64,000 nt of DNA from assembly GCA_029261655.1 (NCBI GenBank), contig JAJDAY010000037.1, positions 16,693 to 80,692 of the forward strand, in the 5' to 3' direction. The translations under genes and the position numbers were made by a program. Source of the DNA: Nitrospinaceae bacterium (GTDB lineage Bacteria > Nitrospinota > Nitrospinia > Nitrospinales > VA-1). Below the pieces are notes generated by a model. It was not told the DNA's origin, did not search any database, and saw nothing but the letters and a program-made list of their open reading frames with translations. Shown here one piece after another: positions 33,503 through 42,248 of the stretch (its first letter is position 1; every line of letters starts with the position of its first letter).

Positions 33503-35173
33503 TTAAAATTTTTGTTTGTTTTGCCTGGGCAGGAGAATTTGAAACAGACCAATACTCTCGTCGAATTGGTAATTTTCAAGGAGAAACGCATACAGCAATG
33601 GTGCGTAATTTTCCAACCGCCTTTCCTCTTTTCCATCGATGGGGATATCCACAAAGACAACCATCCTGGGGCGGTGAGTTCTCAATCCCGCCACCATTTT
33701 TTTTTCTTCCTCCTGAGTCAGCATGCCTGGCAATATCCAGTCGTAACGGGTGGGGTTGATCCTGTCGGTTAGAAAATAGAAAATCGGATTCAAAGGCAAA
33801 GCCAGAATGGGGTCGCCCTTGTCGGTGTATATTTCAATTCGGTCCACCACTTCCTCTAACCATCTGGCCTCTTGTGGATTCGTAAAGATCCTCAACCGAT
33901 CCAGTTCCACGGATTGAGTTTCCTGTTTTTTAGCGCCGATACTTCCCGCGTAAAATCCGTGATGCGTATTCATCTCGTAAAAGAACAGGAAGGGAAGAAA
34001 AACGATCAAAACATTTACGGGAGTTTTTTCAATCAATGAATTGGATTGCGAAAAGACACCAAGGCGTTGTTGCCAACGGATCAGTTTTTCGCGGCCCAAA
34101 TACAAGAGGTAGCAAAACAGAATATAAAACGGCGGCAGAGTTCTTAAAAGATTGTCAAAACCGGCCCGCCAAATGACCAGACCGAACACACAAATTCCAA
34201 AAGAAAGAATGGTTAAAAGAGAAATATCCTGATTCGAGATTGCCGATTTAAATTTAATAATTCGCCTGAGCAGGAGTACGCCCACTCCAAAGTAAACCCA
34301 AAGCGGCAGATAAAAAAGCAGACGCTCGAACATTTTGTGTGGACCCAGTTTTTCGATCAGCGTCCCCAATGGGAAAATATCAGGAAAAGGATTGCCCCAG
34401 ACGTTGTGCGCGTCCACCACCAGTTTGAAGACTTTCAAAAAAAAGCCATTCTGCAAAAAATATCCAATCGTTAAGATGAAAGCCAGCCCCAGCAAAGCCC
34501 CCGACACCCAGGTCAATAGTTTGGCTCTGGGCGATCTGATGGTAGCGTCATCTGTTTTCAGGAAGGAGGTTTGACCGCCACTTTTCAATATCATGACAAT
34601 CACGAGTGCCAGAGCAATGACCAAAGCGATCAAGGCGATCTCGAATTTAAAAAACCCCGCAAGTAAAATGGACGCGCCCAGGAACAGAAAATCCCGCGTT
34701 CTTTTTTTTGTGAGAACATTGAGCAGGCAGAACAGATTGAGTATCGTGAAGAACGGGAAGAAGCGGTTGTAATACATGGACGGGGCCGACAACATAAAAA
34801 GCGCCGCCAGAAAAGCGAAACCCGGCGGCATGATCTTTCTGGAAATCGCGTAGACCATGAAGACCATTGCCGGCGTGATGAGGACCACGCTTAAGCGCAA
34901 ACTCTGAATATCGATTCCCAGCAGTTTGAAAAAAAAAGCTCCGTAAATATAACGTCCGGGCAGGTAGCCGTTGGGGTTGAAATCCTCCAGCGCCTTTTCG
35001 CCGTACAGTGTCCTCAAGGTACCATTGGCGAATCCACCTTCGTCCCAGATATTGAAACCGTATTCTGAAAAAGAATTAAAATACCCGATCAACGCCAGAT
35101 ACAAAATATAGGGGAACGAGGCTTTCAGGTAGCGAATTGGGGAAGAATCGAGTGAGGAATTTTCTTTATCCAT
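33503..35173 (-). CDS. GT39/ArnT-like membrane glycosyltransferase
   Basis: 556 residues with about 11 membrane helices. The first periplasmic loop contains YGFNIWDEGGFANGTLRTLY, with the adjacent acidic DE expected for the metal-binding catalytic site of GT-C enzymes such as ArnT and protein O-mannosyltransferases. PGRYIYGAFFFKLLG and SAPSMYYNRFFPFF follow the usual pattern. The C-terminal ~150 residues are soluble (ETQSVELDRLRIFTNPQEAR, KGDPILALPLNPIFYFLTDR). These enzymes move sugars from polyprenyl-phosphate donors to lipids, proteins or glycans on the periplasmic face. Nearby hldE/gmhA suggest a role in the cell envelope; the substrate is not fixed. Confidence 0.7.
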   Translation of the reverse strand: MDKENSSLDSSPIRYLKASFPYILYLALIGYFNSFSEYGFNIWDEGGFANGTLRTLYGEKALEDFNPNGYLPGRYIYGAFFFKLLGIDIQSLRLSVVLITPAMVFMVYAISRKIMPPGFAFLAALFMLSAPSMYYNRFFPFFTILNLFCLLNVLTKKRTRDFLFLGASILLAGFFKFEIALIALVIALALVIVMILKSGGQTSFLKTDDATIRSPRAKLLTWVSGALLGLAFILTIGYFLQNGFFLKVFKLVVDAHNVWGNPFPDIFPLGTLIEKLGPHKMFERLLFYLPLWVYFGVGVLLLRRIIKFKSAISNQDISLLTILSFGICVFGLVIWRAGFDNLLRTLPPFYILFCYLLYLGREKLIRWQQRLGVFSQSNSLIEKTPVNVLIVFLPFLFFYEMNTHHGFYAGSIGAKKQETQSVELDRLRIFTNPQEARWLEEVVDRIEIYTDKGDPILALPLNPIFYFLTDRINPTRYDWILPGMLTQEEEKKMVAGLRTHRPRMVVFVDIPIDGKEERRLENYAPLLYAFLLENYQFDESIGLFQILLPRQNKQKF

Positions 35174-35387
35174 TTAAGCGGGTGACGGGCAGGGAGGAAG
35201 TTGCATACCGGAACTCATATTTTTAAATGCCACAAACATTCAGCTCATACAAGCCCAACATGATTTGGGTGTCCCAGGAAGAGTATTCAAGTGTCATTCC
35301 AGTTTGTCTGAAAAGAACCTGTTTCCTGATGCCACCGAAAAAAAATTTCAGAATAGAAATCGGGTTGGAGGCTTCAGGCGGAGTCGT

Positions 35388-36803
35388 TCAATCCATTTTG
35401 TGCTTTTCGAGAATTTGTTCGACGGTGTTGGTGGTGGAGAGCCCTTTAACGATCGGGATGAGTTCCACGCGCGCGCCATAGCCTTCGACGATTTCGCGCC
35501 CGACCACTTCATCGATGTTGTAGTCGTCGCCCTTCACCAGAATGTCGGGACGGATTTCGCCGATCAGACTCTCCGGTGTGCTTTCGTCGAAGATGGTGAT
35601 GTAATCGACATACTTCAATGCCGAAAGAATATTGGCGCGTTCCTCCTCAGACTTGATGGGCCGCCCGTCGCCTTTGAGCGAACGCACCGAGGCGTCGCTG
35701 TTGAGCCCGACCACCAGGAGGTCGCCCAGGGATTTTGCTTTCTGCAGAAACTCGATATGGCCGCCGTGGATCAAGTCGAAACAGCCGTTGGTGAACACCA
35801 CGGATTTGCCGGTGCTCTTGGCCAGGCTGACGAGTTTTTTCAGTTCTTCCAGTTCCAGAACGGTGCGCGAGGTGCGGAGAAGTTCTTCCTCCAGAAACTC
35901 GTTGATTTCATTTAGGGTGACGACGGCGGTTCCCACTTTTCCGACCACGATACTGCCGGCCATGTTGGAAAGCCGGGCGGCGTCCTGAAAACTGAATCCC
36001 ACGAACAAGGCCATCGAGAAAACGCTGACCACGGTATCGCCGGCGCCGGTGACGTCGTAAACTTCCTTGGCCACGGTGGCAATGTCCACGGGGCTTTTCT
36101 TGTTCTGATAAAGGGTCATTCCGTCTTTGCCGCGCGTGACCAGGAGGGCTTCTCCCTTTGTCAGGGTCAGCAGGTATTCGGCGGCGCGTTCCAGGTCTTC
36201 CGTGCTGTTGACTTTGATGGGCACCGAGCGTTCGACTTCCTTCTGGTTGGGGGTCAGCACAGTGGCGCCTTTGTACAGGGAAAAGTCGGAGCTTTTGGGG
36301 TCGACGATCACATATTTTTTAGCGTTTTGAGCGCGATGCATCAGGTTCTTGACGACCTTTTCAGTCAACACGCCTTTCTGGTAATCGGAGCAGATGACGC
36401 CGCTCATTTCAGGCAATATCTGATTGGTGAATTGGATGATTTTCTTTTCCGTTTCCTCGGTGATGGGGCGGTTGTCTTCCTTGTCGATACGCAGGATTTG
36501 TTGATTGTGCGCGATGATCCGCATTTTGGATGTTGTTGGGCGATGCACGAACCGGAAGATGCCTTCGGTGTGGATGCCTTTTTCCTGGATCAGTTGTAAC
36601 AACCGATCGCCCTTTTCATCCTGGCCGATGGCCCCGATGAGATAAACTTCGCACCCCAGCGCGGATAAATTATTGGCGACATTCGCGGCTCCGCCCAGGG
36701 AAAGGTTTTCCGATTTTGTTTCCAGAATCGGAACCGGCGCTTCCGGGGAGATCCGGGTCATGCCGCCCCAGAGGTATTCGTCCAGGATGAGGTCGCCGAT
36801 CAC
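35388..36803 (-). CDS. hldE: Bifunctional D-glycero-beta-D-manno-heptose 7-phosphate kinase / heptose 1-phosphate adenylyltransferase
   Basis: 471 residues. N-terminal PfkB/ribokinase-type kinase (RISPEAPVPILETKSENLSL, GGAANVANNLSALG, and the catalytic DVTGAGDTVVSVFSMAL). The C-terminal cytidylyltransferase-like domain has VVFTNGCFDLIHGGHIEFLQ (HxGH-type motif), LNSDASVRSLKGDGRPI and EIRPDILVKGDDY. It makes ADP-heptose for the LPS inner core with GmhA, whose gene overlaps by 4 bases (GTGA). The start is odd: the only usable codon is GTG at 36803, cutting off the KVLV part of the first beta strand. The frame stays open upstream inside gmhA without ATG/GTG/TTG, so a rarer start is possible. Confidence 0.95.
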   Translation of the reverse strand: MIGDLILDEYLWGGMTRISPEAPVPILETKSENLSLGGAANVANNLSALGCEVYLIGAIGQDEKGDRLLQLIQEKGIHTEGIFRFVHRPTTSKMRIIAHNQQILRIDKEDNRPITEETEKKIIQFTNQILPEMSGVICSDYQKGVLTEKVVKNLMHRAQNAKKYVIVDPKSSDFSLYKGATVLTPNQKEVERSVPIKVNSTEDLERAAEYLLTLTKGEALLVTRGKDGMTLYQNKKSPVDIATVAKEVYDVTGAGDTVVSVFSMALFVGFSFQDAARLSNMAGSIVVGKVGTAVVTLNEINEFLEEELLRTSRTVLELEELKKLVSLAKSTGKSVVFTNGCFDLIHGGHIEFLQKAKSLGDLLVVGLNSDASVRSLKGDGRPIKSEEERANILSALKYVDYITIFDESTPESLIGEIRPDILVKGDDYNIDEVVGREIVEGYGARVELIPIVKGLSTTNTVEQILEKHKMD

Positions 36804-37420
36804 CAGAACTTTTGGGCGTTCTTTGTTGTCGAAAAAATATTTAAATTTGGATTTCCTCCTAAAAGCTCGTTTTCGACTATTTCACAGATGATGTGGCCGA
36901 TGGTGATATGGACTTCCTGAATGCGCGCGGTGTCATCGGACGGAACGACGATGGCCAGGCGCACATGGTCTTTTGCCCGTCCACCTTCGTTGCCCAAAAG
37001 CCCAATGGTGATGACGCCTCTTTCGTTGGCGAGTTTCAAGGCGCGGATCACGTTTTCCGAATTGCCGCTCGTGCTGAACCCCAGCAGGCAATCGCCCTTT
37101 TGGGCAAATGCCTCGACCTGGCGGGAGAAAATAGTGTCAAACCCGTAATCGTTTCCGAGCGCCGTCAAAATGGAAGTGTCCACAGTGAGAGCGATGGCTG
37201 GGATCGCGGGTCTTTCATTCTTGAATCGGCCCACCAATTCCGCCGCAATGTGCTGGGCATCCGCCGCACTGCCGCCGTTTCCCATGAGAAGCAGTTTGCC
37301 TCCCCCGGCCAGGCTTTCTTTTATCAGCCGAGTCGCCTCGAGTATTTTTTCCGACAAAGTTTCTGCCACCTGATATTTCAAATCGGCGCTGGCGTTCAGA
37401 AAATTTTTGATTCGTTCCAT
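36800..37420 (-). CDS. gmhA: Sedoheptulose-7-phosphate isomerase
   Basis: 206 residues, normal length. SIS-fold enzyme converting sedoheptulose 7-phosphate to D-glycero-D-manno-heptose 7-phosphate, the first step of LPS heptose synthesis in the cytoplasm. Visible: GGKLLLMGNGGSAADAQHIA (sugar-phosphate loop), AAELVGRFKNERPAIPAIAL, LGFSTSGNSENVIRAL, and HITIGHIICEIVENELLG with the metal-binding His/Glu of the family. The stop overlaps the hldE start, so the two pathway enzymes are coupled. Confidence 0.96.
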   Translation of the reverse strand: MERIKNFLNASADLKYQVAETLSEKILEATRLIKESLAGGGKLLLMGNGGSAADAQHIAAELVGRFKNERPAIPAIALTVDTSILTALGNDYGFDTIFSRQVEAFAQKGDCLLGFSTSGNSENVIRALKLANERGVITIGLLGNEGGRAKDHVRLAIVVPSDDTARIQEVHITIGHIICEIVENELLGGNPNLNIFSTTKNAQKFW

Positions 37421-37472
37421 TGGAAAATAAATTTAGTTTTGTGCAAGTTGATATGCTGAAATAAGCCGGGGC

Positions 37473-38171
37473 TCACAACAGTCCTTCATCTGAAAAGCTG
37501 AAAAATTTATTGTCCCCGATGATGATGTGATCCACCATCCTGATTCCGATGATCTGGCCGGTTTTATTGAGTCGATGAGTGATTTCCATATCCTGCTGAC
37601 TGGGAGACGGGTCCCCGCTTGGATGATTGTGGACCACCGCGAACGAAGCGGCGGATTCCTTGATCGCGGGAATCATGACTTCGCGTGGATGCAGGATGCT
37701 GGCATTCAGACTGCCTTCGGAAATGGTCATGTCTTTGATCACAAATAATTTTGGATTCAAAAGAACGAGTTTAACGATTTCCTTTTTCAGGTTTTTCATG
37801 AACGGCGAGAAGTGTTCGACAAAACACCGGCTGGTCGCCATTTTTATCTTTTTCCCGGAACTTTGAGCGGACATTCGTTTGCCAACCTCCAAAGCCGCCT
37901 TGATCTGAGCGGCCTTGGCAAGGCCAATTCCCTTGACCTTGCACAACTCCGTTATGGAAGCCTGATCGATCCTGTAAAAATCGCTGAACATACTTAAAAG
38001 GTCGCGGCTTAAGTCAATGGCATTTTTTTTGGTGGTGCGGTCGCCGGACCCTATCAATATTCCCAACAGCGAAGCGTCGGAAAGTTTGTCCTCACCGTAT
38101 TTAATCAGCCTTTCTCTCGGCCGTTCGTCTTCGGGCCAGTTTTTAATGGAAGAGGGACTGTGATCGGCCAT
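37473..38171 (-). CDS. radC: RadC family protein (JAB-domain, DNA-repair associated)
   Basis: 232 residues, usual length. N-terminal RPRERLIKYGEDKLSDASLL, then a helix-hairpin-helix-like segment (LCKVKGIGLAKAAQIKAALE). The C-terminal MPN/JAB metal-binding motif is VVHNHPSGDPSPSQQDMEIT, then the MVDHIIIGDNKFFSFSDEGL ending. All JAMM ligands (HxH...D) are present. Despite the name its biochemical role is uncertain. It stands between gmhA and the UXS gene with gaps of 52 and 97 bases on the same strand. Confidence 0.95.
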   Translation of the reverse strand: MADHSPSSIKNWPEDERPRERLIKYGEDKLSDASLLGILIGSGDRTTKKNAIDLSRDLLSMFSDFYRIDQASITELCKVKGIGLAKAAQIKAALEVGKRMSAQSSGKKIKMATSRCFVEHFSPFMKNLKKEIVKLVLLNPKLFVIKDMTISEGSLNASILHPREVMIPAIKESAASFAVVHNHPSGDPSPSQQDMEITHRLNKTGQIIGIRMVDHIIIGDNKFFSFSDEGLL

Positions 38172-38268
38172 GAGACTTTATCGGATATCCAGGAGACCTT
38201 GGATCGATTGAAAATAACCCCGTTGCCCTCGCTCCTTTAAAAAAGGAAAGGTCGTGCCTAAAAATTTT

Positions 38269-39216
38269 TTAGTTGCCTTTATAAGAGTTCACTTTAGCCT
38301 TGAAGTATTCCAGGGTGGATTTTAATCCTTCATCCAAACCGACCTTCGGTTCCCAGTCGAGTACTTTTTTTGCCAAAGAAATGTCCGGCTGCCTGACTTT
38401 CGGGTCATCCACCGGCAGTGCAGTGTAAATGATTTTACTCTTGCTTCCAGTGGCTTGCAAAATTTTCTCGGCCATCTCCTTGATACTCATTTCCTTAGGG
38501 TTGCCAATGTTCACCGGATTGTTCATGTCGGAGGTCAGCAGGCGGTGAATTCCTTCGATGAGATCCTGGACATAGCAAAAACTTCGGGTCTGACTGCCGT
38601 CGCCGTAGATGGTGATGTCTTCGCCCATAAGGGCTTGGTTGATGAAGTTCGGTATGGCGCGGCCATCCTGCAACCGCATTCTGGGGCCGTAGGTGTTGAA
38701 GATCCTGACGATCTTGGCGTCGAGTCCGTGAGCGCGATGATAAGCCATGACCATCGCCTCGGAGAATCGTTTGGCTTAATCGTAAACCCCGCGCGGTCCC
38801 ACAGGATTGACGTTGCCCCAGTAGTTTTCCTTTTGAGGGTGAATCAGAGGGTCTCCATACACTTCGGAGGTGGACGAAATCAAATACACCGCGCGCTTGG
38901 CTTCCGCCAACCCCAGAGTGTTGTGGGTGCCAAGCGATCCGACTTTAAGAGTGGGTATCGGATGGATCAGGTAGTCGATGGGACTCGCAGGAGAAGCAAA
39001 ATGCAGAACATAATCCAGAGGGCCGTCGATCTTGATGTGGTTGGTTACGTTGTGCTTGATAAAACTGAATTTGCTACTTTTGATGTGGGCGATATTTCCC
39101 AGCGATCCGGTGAGCAGGTTATCCATGCAGATAACCTCGTGACCCTTGGCCAGCAGATAATCGCAGAAATGAGACCCAAGAAATCCGGCGCCTCCGGTGA
39201 TCAATGTTCTAGGCAT
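38269..39216 (-). pseudogene. UDP-glucuronate decarboxylase (UDP-xylose synthase) gene with an in-frame stop
   Basis: The two pieces together give a full-length extended SDR of about 315 codons. Piece 1 (39216-38779): [64 protein letters not shown]. Then comes TAA at 38778-38776, followed in the same frame by [30 protein letters not shown] and [12 protein letters not shown]. The family consensus here is YDEAKR, so one base change (GAA to TAA) has put a stop between catalytic Tyr145 and Lys149. The N-terminal fragment would bind NAD but lack the lysine. Everything else is intact, which argues for a recent mutation, an error, or readthrough. It overlaps the upstream fmt by 8 bases. Intact enzymes turn UDP-glucuronate into UDP-xylose for surface glycans. 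Confidence 0.85.
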
Positions 39217-40180
39217 GAGTTCCTCTGGTTGGTGTTGAAAGTTCAGGGTGTCTATCGAAAACATTCCCTTTTTGCATTTTATGTCCGGCAAGAAAACTTT
39301 TGGCGGACATCATTTTTTTTCCTTCCGGTTGTAATTGAGTGAGGACCAGACGGCCTTTGCCGGTTCCCACTTCGATTCCGTGGTCGGTGACCCGGGTGAT
39401 CCTTCCCGGCGAATCACTGCCTTCTCCGGCGGTGGTCTCAACAACGCCCAGACGCAGACGTTTGGCCTGAAAAAACGTGAACGCCCCCGGCCACGGCGTG
39501 AGTCCCCTCACCAGATTGCGCAGGTCGATGGCGTCTTTTTCCCAATGAATCAGCCCGTCCTGTTTTTTCAGCTTGGGCGCGGTTGTGGCCTGGTCATTGT
39601 CCTGAGCAACCGGGGTCAACGTCCGGTCCTTCATCTGCTGAAGCGTTTTCATCACCAGAGCGGCGCCCATTTTCGCCAGCCGGTCGTGCAGGGTTTGGGC
39701 GTTGTCCTGGTCCGTGATCGGAGTTTTTTCAGTCAGCAGGATGTCGCCCGTGTCCATGCCTCGGTCCATTTTCATGGTGGTGACCCCGGATTCTTTTTCG
39801 CCCTCGATGATGGCCCAGTTGATGGGGGCCGCCCCCCGGTATTTGGGTAGCAGTGACGAGTGCAGATTCATGCAAAAGTGTTTGGGGATATCGAGGACCG
39901 CTTGTTTCAAAATCTGGCCGTAAGCGACGACCACGATCACGTCAGGCTTGAGATCACGCAGTGTTTTAATAAATTTTGGGTCGCCGGCTTTTTCCGGTTG
40001 CAGGACGTCGATACCTGATTGTTGCGCCAGGATTTTTATGGGCGAGGCTGTGAGGCCCTGACCACGGCCTTTTGGCCGGTCGGGTTGGGTGACGACCGCG
40101 ATCACCGAATGCTCGGACAGGGAGAGTTCCGAGAGAGTGGGCACGGAGAATTCCGGCGTTCCCATAAAGACGATGTTCAT
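39209..40180 (-). CDS. fmt: Methionyl-tRNA formyltransferase
   Basis: 323 residues. N-terminal formyltransferase domain [20 protein letters not shown], then [20 protein letters not shown] with the conserved [16 protein letters not shown] folate/catalytic block, [20 protein letters not shown], and a C-terminal OB-like domain ([20 protein letters not shown]). It formylates initiator Met-tRNA using 10-formyl-tetrahydrofolate. The 4-base overlap with def upstream and 8-base overlap with the UXS gene downstream make one transcription unit. The last ~20 residues look poorly conserved because they run into the next gene's start. Confidence 0.96.
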   Translation of the reverse strand: MNIVFMGTPEFSVPTLSELSLSEHSVIAVVTQPDRPKGRGQGLTASPIKILAQQSGIDVLQPEKAGDPKFIKTLRDLKPDVIVVVAYGQILKQAVLDIPKHFCMNLHSSLLPKYRGAAPINWAIIEGEKESGVTTMKMDRGMDTGDILLTEKTPITDQDNAQTLHDRLAKMGAALVMKTLQQMKDRTLTPVAQDNDQATTAPKLKKQDGLIHWEKDAIDLRNLVRGLTPWPGAFTFFQAKRLRLGVVETTAGEGSDSPGRITRVTDHGIEVGTGKGRLVLTQLQPEGKKMMSAKSFLAGHKMQKGNVFDRHPELSTPTRGTHA

Positions 40181-40689
40181 TCCACCATCTCTTTCTGCTT
40201 TTTCTTGAATTTACGCTTGAGCAAATCCCGTCTGGCTTTTCCCAGGTTGTCCCAGAACAAAGAGCCGTTGAGATGATCCATCTCATGCTGAAAGGCGCGG
40301 GCCATAAAACCTTCGGCTTCATAACGAACGTCGTTGCCGTTGATATCGATGGCTTTGATTTCCACATGCAAGGCTCTTTTGACCGTGGCAAACACCTCCG
40401 GGATGCTGAGACACCCTTCTTCTGCGAGTTCTTCCCCCTCCATCGCCGTGATCACGGGATTGATCAGGGTGACAAGATCGTGTTCGCCTTTTTGGATCCC
40501 CATGTCGACCACAAAAAGGTTGTGGGCCATGCCCACCTGATTCGCCGCCAGTCCGGCTCCCTTGGCATCGAGCGTGGTTTCAAACATGTCCTCGGTCAGC
40601 TTTACAATGGCTTCGTCAATATTTTCAACGGGCGCCCCTTTTTTTCTAAGGACAGGGTCCAGCCAGTTTTTGATGGTCAAAATGGTCAC
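40177..40689 (-). CDS. def: Peptide deformylase
   Basis: 170 residues. All three family motifs are present: GAGLAANQVG (residues 44-53), EGCLSIPEV with metal ligand Cys93, and HEMDH with His135, Glu136 and His139. It removes the formyl group from nascent proteins, complementing Fmt encoded by the overlapping next gene. Metal is normally Fe2+. Start: ATG at 40689. It is the first gene of the def-fmt-UXS run. Confidence 0.97.
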   Translation of the reverse strand: MTILTIKNWLDPVLRKKGAPVENIDEAIVKLTEDMFETTLDAKGAGLAANQVGMAHNLFVVDMGIQKGEHDLVTLINPVITAMEGEELAEEGCLSIPEVFATVKRALHVEIKAIDINGNDVRYEAEGFMARAFQHEMDHLNGSLFWDNLGKARRDLLKRKFKKKQKEMVE

Positions 40690-40770
40690 GCCACGCGCTC
40701 TTTTTTGAAAATGGTTCGATAATAAACGATTCTGTAAAGTCTAAACTATCAGCCCTGGTTTGTCATGAAT

Positions 40771-40791
40771 AAACCCGCTACGCAATGCGGG
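40771..40791 (-). terminator. Probable terminator after argJ
   Basis: On the minus strand CCCGC (40791-40787) pairs with GCGGG (40778-40774) around 8 bases, followed by TTTATT. It lies about 80 bases past the argJ stop and would separate argJ from def. Confidence 0.4.
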
Positions 40792-40871
40792 AAGAAAAAG
40801 TTGGGTATGACTCAGAGTTCCGTAAGCCGTAAACCCATCGCTCGTTTATATCGGGTTCAGCGTCACGCGGG

Positions 40872-42080
40872 TCAGGTGGTGTATTCGGCGTTGATTTTAA
40901 CGTAATCGTAGGAAAAATCGCAGGTATAGACCTCAGCCGTTTCGTTGCCGTTTTTGAGGTCGATGGCAATGAGAATCGTCGGTTTCTGCATTTTTCGGCG
41001 AAGCGAATCCATGGAAGCGTGTCGGGTGGGGTTGTCGTTTTCGTACAGGGTGGCCCCGTTCAGGCGGATCACGATCCGGTCCGGGTGAATGGGCACACCG
41101 GCGTAGCCGATCGCGCAGATGATGCGTCCCCAATTGGGGTCTTCTCCAAAAATCGCGGTTTTGACCAGAGAAGAAGTGGCGACCGACTCAGCCACTTTTT
41201 TGGCGTGATTTTTGGTTTTTGCGCCGCTCACGCGAACGGTCACGAATTTGGTGGCGCCTTCACCGTCTTTGACGATTTGAAACGCCAGGTTTTTGCTCAC
41301 CTCGGTCAAGGCGGCGGTGAACTGGGCGTATTCTTTTGATCCCGGTTTGATGGGTTTATTTCCCGCCTGTCCGTTGGCCATCACGATGAAGGTGTCGTTG
41401 GTGCTCATGTCGCCATCAACGGTGATGCTGTTAAAAGAAGCTTCGTTCGCCTCTTTGAGGGCCTGTTGTAAAGTCGAGGGGTCGATGCGGGCGTTGGTCT
41501 GCACGAAGGCCAGCATGGTGGCCATGTTCGGATGGATCATACCGGAACCCTTGGCGATGCCACCGATCACGATTTTGTTTTTACCAATGGAGAAGCGGGC
41601 GACCGCGGTTTTGCGCGTGAGGTCGGTGGTCATGATCGCCTCCGCCGCGTCGTTCATGCCTTTGGCAGAGCATTTTTCGACCAGTTCGGGAACGCCGTCC
41701 GTCAACTTATTTGGCGGCAAAGGAACGCCGATGACGCCAGTTGAAGCGATCAGTATTTCCTCTTTGGAGATCATAAGCTCACGGGCAAGACGGTCGATGA
41801 GCGTTTTACAGTCTGTCATCCCCTGCTTGCCGATACAGGCGTTGGCGTTGCCGCTGTTGATCACGATGGCGCGGATGGGACCAGCTTTTTTTACCGTCCG
41901 GCGGCTTAAAGTAACGCTTGCGGCCTGCACCCGGTTTTTGGTGAAGACTCCGGCGGCCACAGCAGGCGTGGTGCTCAAAATGAGGGCCAGATCCTTGGCA
42001 CCGTTTTTTTTGAGACCACAGGCGATGCCGGCGGCTTTGAAGCCCGGAACCTGATAGTTTTTTGGAGTGGGTGTTTTCAT
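40872..42080 (-). CDS. argJ: Bifunctional ornithine acetyltransferase / N-acetylglutamate synthase
   Basis: 402 residues. Self-cleaving enzyme of the cyclic arginine pathway. The autoproteolysis site is GMIHPNMATML, with the nucleophile Thr188 directly after Ala187. Other signatures are VVINSGNAN-like AIVINSGNANACIGKQG, IASTGVIGVPLP, and FNSITVDGDMSTNDT. The end FSYDYVKINAEYTT matches the family C-terminus. It follows argC on the same strand after a 168-base gap filled by a palindromic repeat. Whether it has both activities or only the acetyltransferase cannot be told from sequence alone. Confidence 0.96.
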   Translation of the reverse strand: MKTPTPKNYQVPGFKAAGIACGLKKNGAKDLALILSTTPAVAAGVFTKNRVQAASVTLSRRTVKKAGPIRAIVINSGNANACIGKQGMTDCKTLIDRLARELMISKEEILIASTGVIGVPLPPNKLTDGVPELVEKCSAKGMNDAAEAIMTTDLTRKTAVARFSIGKNKIVIGGIAKGSGMIHPNMATMLAFVQTNARIDPSTLQQALKEANEASFNSITVDGDMSTNDTFIVMANGQAGNKPIKPGSKEYAQFTAALTEVSKNLAFQIVKDGEGATKFVTVRVSGAKTKNHAKKVAESVATSSLVKTAIFGEDPNWGRIICAIGYAGVPIHPDRIVIRLNGATLYENDNPTRHASMDSLRRKMQKPTILIAIDLKNGNETAEVYTCDFSYDYVKINAEYTT

Positions 42081-42113
42081 AAACTTAGCTTTTTACCTTG
42101 GACCAACTCAAAA

Positions 42114-42201
42114 CGTCATCGCGAGCCGTAAAGCGGCGCGGCGATTCAGAGGCTTCCAAGGTCTCTGGATTGCTTCGTCGCTTATGCTCCTCGCAACGAC
42201 G
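42114..42201. repeat. REP-like imperfect palindrome between argC and argJ
   Basis: An 88-base element with terminal inverted repeats (42114-42125 CGTCATCGCGAG and 42190-42201 CTCGCAACGACG, 10 of 12 pairing). The interior contains GGATTGCTTCGTCGCTTATGC opposite AGCCGTAAAGCGGCGCGGCG. It closely resembles the CGTCATTGCGAGC...GATTGCTTCG...CTCGCAATGACG class of short palindromic repeats scattered between genes of many environmental bacteria. It could be a non-autonomous element or an mRNA-stabilising hairpin. Confidence 0.7.
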
Positions 42202-42248
42202 AGTTATGCAAAGGTTGTTTCTCCACAGAGGAGTTAAAGTCGCGCTGG

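Noticed and set aside
38455..39342. 295-codon plus-strand frame opposite the interrupted UXS gene
   Set aside because: The minus strand encodes a clear SDR on both sides of the stop; the antisense translation has no recognisable domain and no Shine-Dalgarno.
41293..42054. 253-codon plus-strand frame opposite argJ
   Set aside because: Antisense shadow of a well-conserved enzyme.
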